From CAZVAO01 sp964625175 (lineage in GTDB: Bacteria; Bacillota; UBA994; PWPR01), in the NCBI GenBank assembly GCA_964625175.1, contig CAZVAO010000123.1, forward strand, positions 1 through 5,681: DNA of 5,681 nt, given 5' to 3'. The translations under genes and the position numbers were made by a program. Position 1 is the stretch's first letter; every line of letters starts with the position of its first letter. Below are positions 5,035-5,681 of this stretch, piece after piece. The notes beneath the pieces were generated by a model. That model had not been told where the DNA came from. It saw only the letters and a program-made list of their open reading frames with translations, and searched no databases.

Positions 5035-5058
5035 GTTGGTCAGTTGGTCAGTAGTCAG
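5035..5058 (+). repeat. Short tandem repeat GTTGGTCA
   Basis: GTTGGTCA at 5035-5042 and 5043-5050, followed by a degenerate GTAGTCAG. It is a simple microsatellite-like stretch between the toxin remnant and the REP-like cluster, with no function I can see. Confidence 0.5.
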
Positions 5059-5088
5059 GGCTACCATTTGGCTCCATTTAATGTTGTA

Positions 5089-5126
5089 ACTGGCTCCCTG
5101 TAGCTACAGCGTCCAGGGCCGGTTTT
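5089..5126 (+). terminator. Possible terminator hairpin after the toxin-antitoxin remnant
   Basis: ACTGG (5089-5093) pairs with CCGGT (5119-5123, one G-T pair), and CCCTG (5096-5100) pairs with CAGGG (5114-5118), with a two-base bulge; four T follow (5123-5126). An alternative fold is the 12-bp perfect palindrome CTGTAGCTACAG (5098-5109). It may be the original terminator of the TA operon or an outlying member of the palindrome cluster to its right. Confidence 0.35.
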
Positions 5127-5153
5127 ACAGTAAGGCTCGCACGTAGAGCATAC

Positions 5154-5178
5154 GTAGTGGCAGGTTTCCATGCCTGCC
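5154..5178 (+). repeat. REP-like palindrome, CAGG type, copy 1
   Basis: GTAG head (5154-5157), one T, then stem GGCAGG (5159-5164) and CCTGCC (5173-5178) with an 8-nt loop. CTTTTCT follows, so it could also act as a terminator. The GTAG head next to a GC-rich palindrome is the hallmark of REP sequences mobilised by REP-associated (RAYT) Y1 transposases; no such gene is in the window. Confidence 0.6.
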
Positions 5179-5281
5179 TTTTCTGAAAGCTGTGTATGTG
5201 GTTACTTTTTATCATACTGTTCACTAACGCACGTTGTTAAGGGTTGTAGGTGTAGTCCTTTTTTGGCGAATGCAAATAGAA

Positions 5282-5307
5282 GGGTCGGCGCGGAGACCGA
5301 CCACTAC
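5282..5307 (-). repeat. REP-like palindrome, TCGG type, copy 1
   Basis: Read on the minus strand: GTAG (5307-5304), T, stem GGTCGG / CCGACC (5302-5297 and 5288-5283) with an 8-nt loop. It faces the CAGG-type copy at 5154-5178 as an inverted pair 103 bp apart. Confidence 0.65.
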
Positions 5308-5329
5308 GGTATAGTGAGGTCGGAATGAA
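5282..5329 (+). repeat. 48-bp direct repeat, left copy
   Basis: These 48 bases are identical to 5634-5681, the last 48 bases of the window. The repeat holds the palindrome plus a tail (5308-5329) containing a third GGTCGG at 5318-5323, which no other palindrome copy in the cluster has. Confidence 0.9.
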
Positions 5330-5363
5330 GGTTTTTTTAGCAAGATTCTCACAGACAGCATAC

Positions 5364-5387
5364 GTAGTGGCAGGTTTTCATGCCTGC
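5364..5387 (+). repeat. REP-like palindrome, CAGG type, copy 2
   Basis: GTAG head (5364-5367), stem GCAGG (5370-5374) with CCTGC (5383-5387), then ATTTTCTTT. It is part of a 38-bp block (5357-5394) matching 5147-5184 with two differences, exactly 210 bp apart. Confidence 0.6.
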
Positions 5388-5461
5388 ATTTTCTTTAATA
5401 TGGTGCATATGGTTGCTGAAGACCCTTATATTCACCGAAGGTGTGATTGTGCGAAAAAAAA

Positions 5462-5487
5462 GGGTTGGCACGGAGACCGACCACTAC
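5462..5487 (-). repeat. REP-like palindrome, TCGG type, variant copy 2
   Basis: It differs from the other TCGG-type copies by GGTTGG for GGTCGG and CACGG for CGCGG. The stem change makes a G-T(U) pair with CCGACC, so the fold is kept. It faces the CAGG-type copy at 5364-5387 as an inverted pair. Confidence 0.6.
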
Positions 5488-5492
5488 AGTCA

Positions 5493-5664
5493 AACATGGT
5501 TAGAATAACATGGGTCGGCGCGGAGACCGACCACTACGGTATAACATGGGTCGGCGCGGAGACCGACCACTACGGTATAACATGGTTAGAATAACATGGG
5601 TCGGCGCGGAGACCGACCACTACGGTATAACATGGGTCGGCGCGGAGACCGACCACTACGGTAT
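5493..5664 (+). repeat. Two exact 86-bp tandem units
   Basis: 5493-5578 and 5579-5664 are identical. Each unit is a 14-bp spacer block (ATGGTTAGAATAAC-type) plus two TCGG-type palindromes 36 bp apart: copies at 5512-5537 and 5548-5573 in the first unit, 5598-5623 and 5634-5659 in the second. All four palindromes are identical and face left (CTAC at their right end). Perfect identity means very recent amplification or homogenisation. Confidence 0.85.
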
Positions 5665-5681
5665 AGTGAGGTCGGAATGAA
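5634..5681 (+). repeat. 48-bp direct repeat, right copy at the window edge
   Basis: Identical to 5282-5329, 352 bp to the left, and ends exactly where the sequence ends. This is what an assembler leaves when it cannot pass a repeat. Confidence 0.85.

Noticed and set aside
5325..5594. ORF of 89 codons with repeated VGAETDHYG residues
   Set aside because: It is the palindrome array read as protein; 36 bp is a multiple of three, which keeps the frame open. There is no ribosome binding site and no family-like sequence.
5282..5681. CRISPR array
   Set aside because: Repeats are regularly spaced, but the spacers are identical or nearly so and only 10-24 bp long, and no cas gene is present; this is a palindromic repeat array.

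Overview
The window looks like accessory DNA from a low-to-medium GC Gram-positive bacterium, probably a member of the Clostridia. The grounds are strong AGGAGG/GGAGG-type ribosome binding sites, sigma-A style promoters (TTTACA-17-TATAAT and TTGACA-17-TATCAT), AT-rich codon use, and a transposase of a type I associate with anaerobic Firmicutes. The genus cannot be read from the sequence. A run of exactly 100 Ns (2988-3087) marks a scaffold join of unknown length, so left-right neighbourhood across it is only as good as the scaffolding. The right edge stops exactly at the end of a repeated 48-mer, which looks like an assembly dead end.

Left contig (1-2987, all genes on +): a mosaic of mobile-element debris (1-424) with a hairpin terminator; the N-terminal third of an IS5/IS1182-type transposase that breaks off just before its first catalytic Asp; an intact membrane-bound diguanylate cyclase with six predicted membrane segments, GGEEF active site and RxxD inhibitory site; and a GNAT-family N-acetyltransferase. 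The last two are 285 bp apart, separated by a nested hairpin, so they are probably not one operon.

Right contig (3088-5681): a perfect 11-bp-stem terminator, a candidate promoter behind the next gene that could make a small RNA of about 140 nt, and an intact minus-strand DUF3825 protein with its own near-consensus promoter. Next come a possible minus-strand gene fragment and a decayed DinJ/RelB-YafQ toxin-antitoxin pair. In that pair the antitoxin is frameshifted by an 8-bp tandem duplication, and a deletion has joined it to a toxin that lost its N-terminus but kept all its catalytic residues. The last 530 bp are a cluster of REP-like palindromes with a GTAG head: two of one sequence type facing right and six of another facing left. 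The two types differ by compensatory changes in the stem. The left-facing type is amplified as 36-bp and exact 86-bp tandem units.

The intact genes are three separate functions: c-di-GMP signalling, acetyl transfer and an uncharacterised DUF3825 protein. No multi-gene defence or biosynthetic system is visible. The most informative parts are the REP-like cluster, the TA fossil and the possible small RNA.
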